Source: Rhodoferax sp.
GTDB taxonomy: Bacteria; Pseudomonadota; Gammaproteobacteria; Burkholderiales; Burkholderiaceae_C
Direction of reading: 5' to 3'
NCBI GenBank assembly: GCA_030645355.1
Contig: JAUSNJ010000033.1
Coordinates: 1-46,891 of the forward strand
Length of the DNA stretch: 46,891 bases
Below, one piece after another: positions 45,409-46,891 of this stretch. The notes beneath the pieces were generated by a model. It worked only from the letters and a program-made list of their open reading frames with translations. It did no database searches and was not told the origin of the DNA. The position numbers were made by a program, and so were the translations under genes. Every line of letters starts with the position of its first letter. Position 1 is the stretch's first letter.

Positions 45409-46266
45409 ATGAAGTTGTGTGGATTTGATGTTGGACTCGCACACCGCTTCTTTTTGATCGCAGGGCCTTGCGTCGTCGAATCCGAGCAACTGCAAATGGA
45501 TACAGCCGGGACGCTAAAGGAAATCACCTCCAGTCTGGGCATTCCCTTCATTTTTAAGAGTAGTTTTGACAAAGCCAACCGAACCAGCGAAACGGCCTAC
45601 CGGGGCCTGGGGATGGAAAAAGGGCTTGAGATTCTTGCGAAGGTCAGGCGCGAGATAGGTGTCCCCGTGCTCACGGACATCCATCGCGAAGACCAGATCG
45701 CTCACGTCGCGCCGGTAGTAGACGTGCTGCAAACGCCGGCCCTACTCTGCCGTCAGACCGATTTCATCCACGCGGTGGCCTTGTCCGGCAAGCCCGTGAA
45801 CATCAAAAAGGGGCAATTCATGGCCCCCGGCGACATGAAGAACGTCATCGTCAAAGCCCGCGCCGCTGCAAAAGCAGCAGGCTTAAGCGAAGACAACTTC
45901 ATGGCCTGTGAGCGCGGTGCCAGCTTTGGCTACAACAATTTGGTGAGTGACATGCGCTCACTGGCCATCATGCGCGACACGGGAGCACCCGTCGTGTTTG
46001 ATGCAACCCATTCGGTGCAATTGCCCGGTGGCCAAGGTACTAGCAGCGGCGGCGTTCGCGAAATGGTGCCGGTGTTGGCACGCGCAGCCGTTGCAGTAGG
46101 CGTCGCAGGTCTGTTCATGGAAACCCACCCCGACCCAGCCAATGCGCTGTGTGACGGCCCCAACGCAGTACCTTTGAAACACATGAAAGCGCTGCTGGAA
46201 ACCCTGGTAGCTCTGGATCAGGTGACCAAGAAGAATGGTTTTCTGGAAGACCATTTTTCTGCCTGA
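45409..46266 (+). CDS. kdsA: 2-dehydro-3-deoxyphosphooctonate aldolase (KDO-8-phosphate synthase)
   Basis: A 285-residue enzyme joining arabinose-5-phosphate and phosphoenolpyruvate in lipopolysaccharide inner-core synthesis. Motifs: [13 protein letters not shown] with Cys21, [20 protein letters not shown] and CDGPNAVPL. Cys in GPC, where E. coli has Asn (GMN), is typical of the metal-dependent class II enzymes. ATG 45409 begins one base after the pyrG stop; a TTG three codons earlier is unlikely. Confidence 0.95.
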   Translation: MKLCGFDVGLAHRFFLIAGPCVVESEQLQMDTAGTLKEITSSLGIPFIFKSSFDKANRTSETAYRGLGMEKGLEILAKVRREIGVPVLTDIHREDQIAHVAPVVDVLQTPALLCRQTDFIHAVALSGKPVNIKKGQFMAPGDMKNVIVKARAAAKAAGLSEDNFMACERGASFGYNNLVSDMRSLAIMRDTGAPVVFDATHSVQLPGGQGTSSGGVREMVPVLARAAVAVGVAGLFMETHPDPANALCDGPNAVPLKHMKALLETLVALDQVTKKNGFLEDHFSA

Positions 46267-46360
46267 CCTGAATGGTTACCAATGGAGAACAATCGGTCCA
46301 ACCGCACGTCCCAGGTCACCAAGCCATGCAAAAATCGCCCGCAACCGTTTTTTAACTTAG

Positions 46361-46891
<531 letters not shown>

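Overview
This window looks like a piece of a betaproteobacterial chromosome, most likely family Comamonadaceae (Rhodoferax/Polaromonas/Acidovorax-like). The reasons are the high G+C with little non-coding DNA, the protein families present (lone Bug/TctC receptor, DUF3579, DUF3297, BamC, a metal-type KdsA) and a 57-bp dispersed repeat whose core I associate from memory with this family. That placement is inference; no rRNA is present. No tRNA, CRISPR array, insertion sequence or prophage was recognised. No gene-free stretch exceeds 300 bases; the longest (19557-19819) carries one copy of the 57-bp repeat.

Layout. 1-260: end of rpsT and its terminators. 275-3422: a DUF3579 gene, argD-argF (arginine synthesis) and two small genes. 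3506-6249: a tight minus-strand operon of a flavin monooxygenase, a Bug-type receptor and a methyltransferase. 6315-10460: trhP (tRNA hydroxylation), a FimV-like membrane protein, DUF3297 and two uncharacterised genes. 10447-16036: an MFS transporter with a zinc-ribbon gene, a lone molybdopterin oxidoreductase and an SbmA/BacA-like ABC exporter. 16165-19556: a hybrid histidine kinase translationally coupled to an HD-GYP response regulator. 19820-26486: a TetR repressor divergent from an AcrAB/OprM-type efflux operon, with a near-perfect operator palindrome between them.

27146-29978 is the most unusual part. A 73-residue peptide gene, a membrane TPR-GGDEF protein and a methyltransferase lie in one operon. 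The methyltransferase closely matches the alpha-N-methyltransferases of borosins (RiPPs with backbone N-methylation), and the small peptide has the features of a split-borosin precursor. The locus therefore reads as a split-borosin pathway carrying a putative diguanylate cyclase.

30080-35250: topoisomerase IV genes parE and parC with a lytic transglycosylase gene between them, preceded by a LexA-like box. 35365-39319: MFS transporter, mini-protein, methyltransferase, dapA, bamC. 39418-43663: small lipoprotein, unknown gene, RoxA-like ribosomal oxygenase divergent from an FKBP isomerase, then coaBC-dut. 43740-46891: pyrG-kdsA-eno (eno cut by the window end).

Two themes run through the window. 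Five 57-bp repeat copies are present, two of them in frame inside argF and the molybdoenzyme gene. Several start codons sit only 6-8 bases after a -10-like hexamer, which suggests leaderless transcripts. Nearly all functional calls come from reading translated sequence and remembered family features; no database search was possible.
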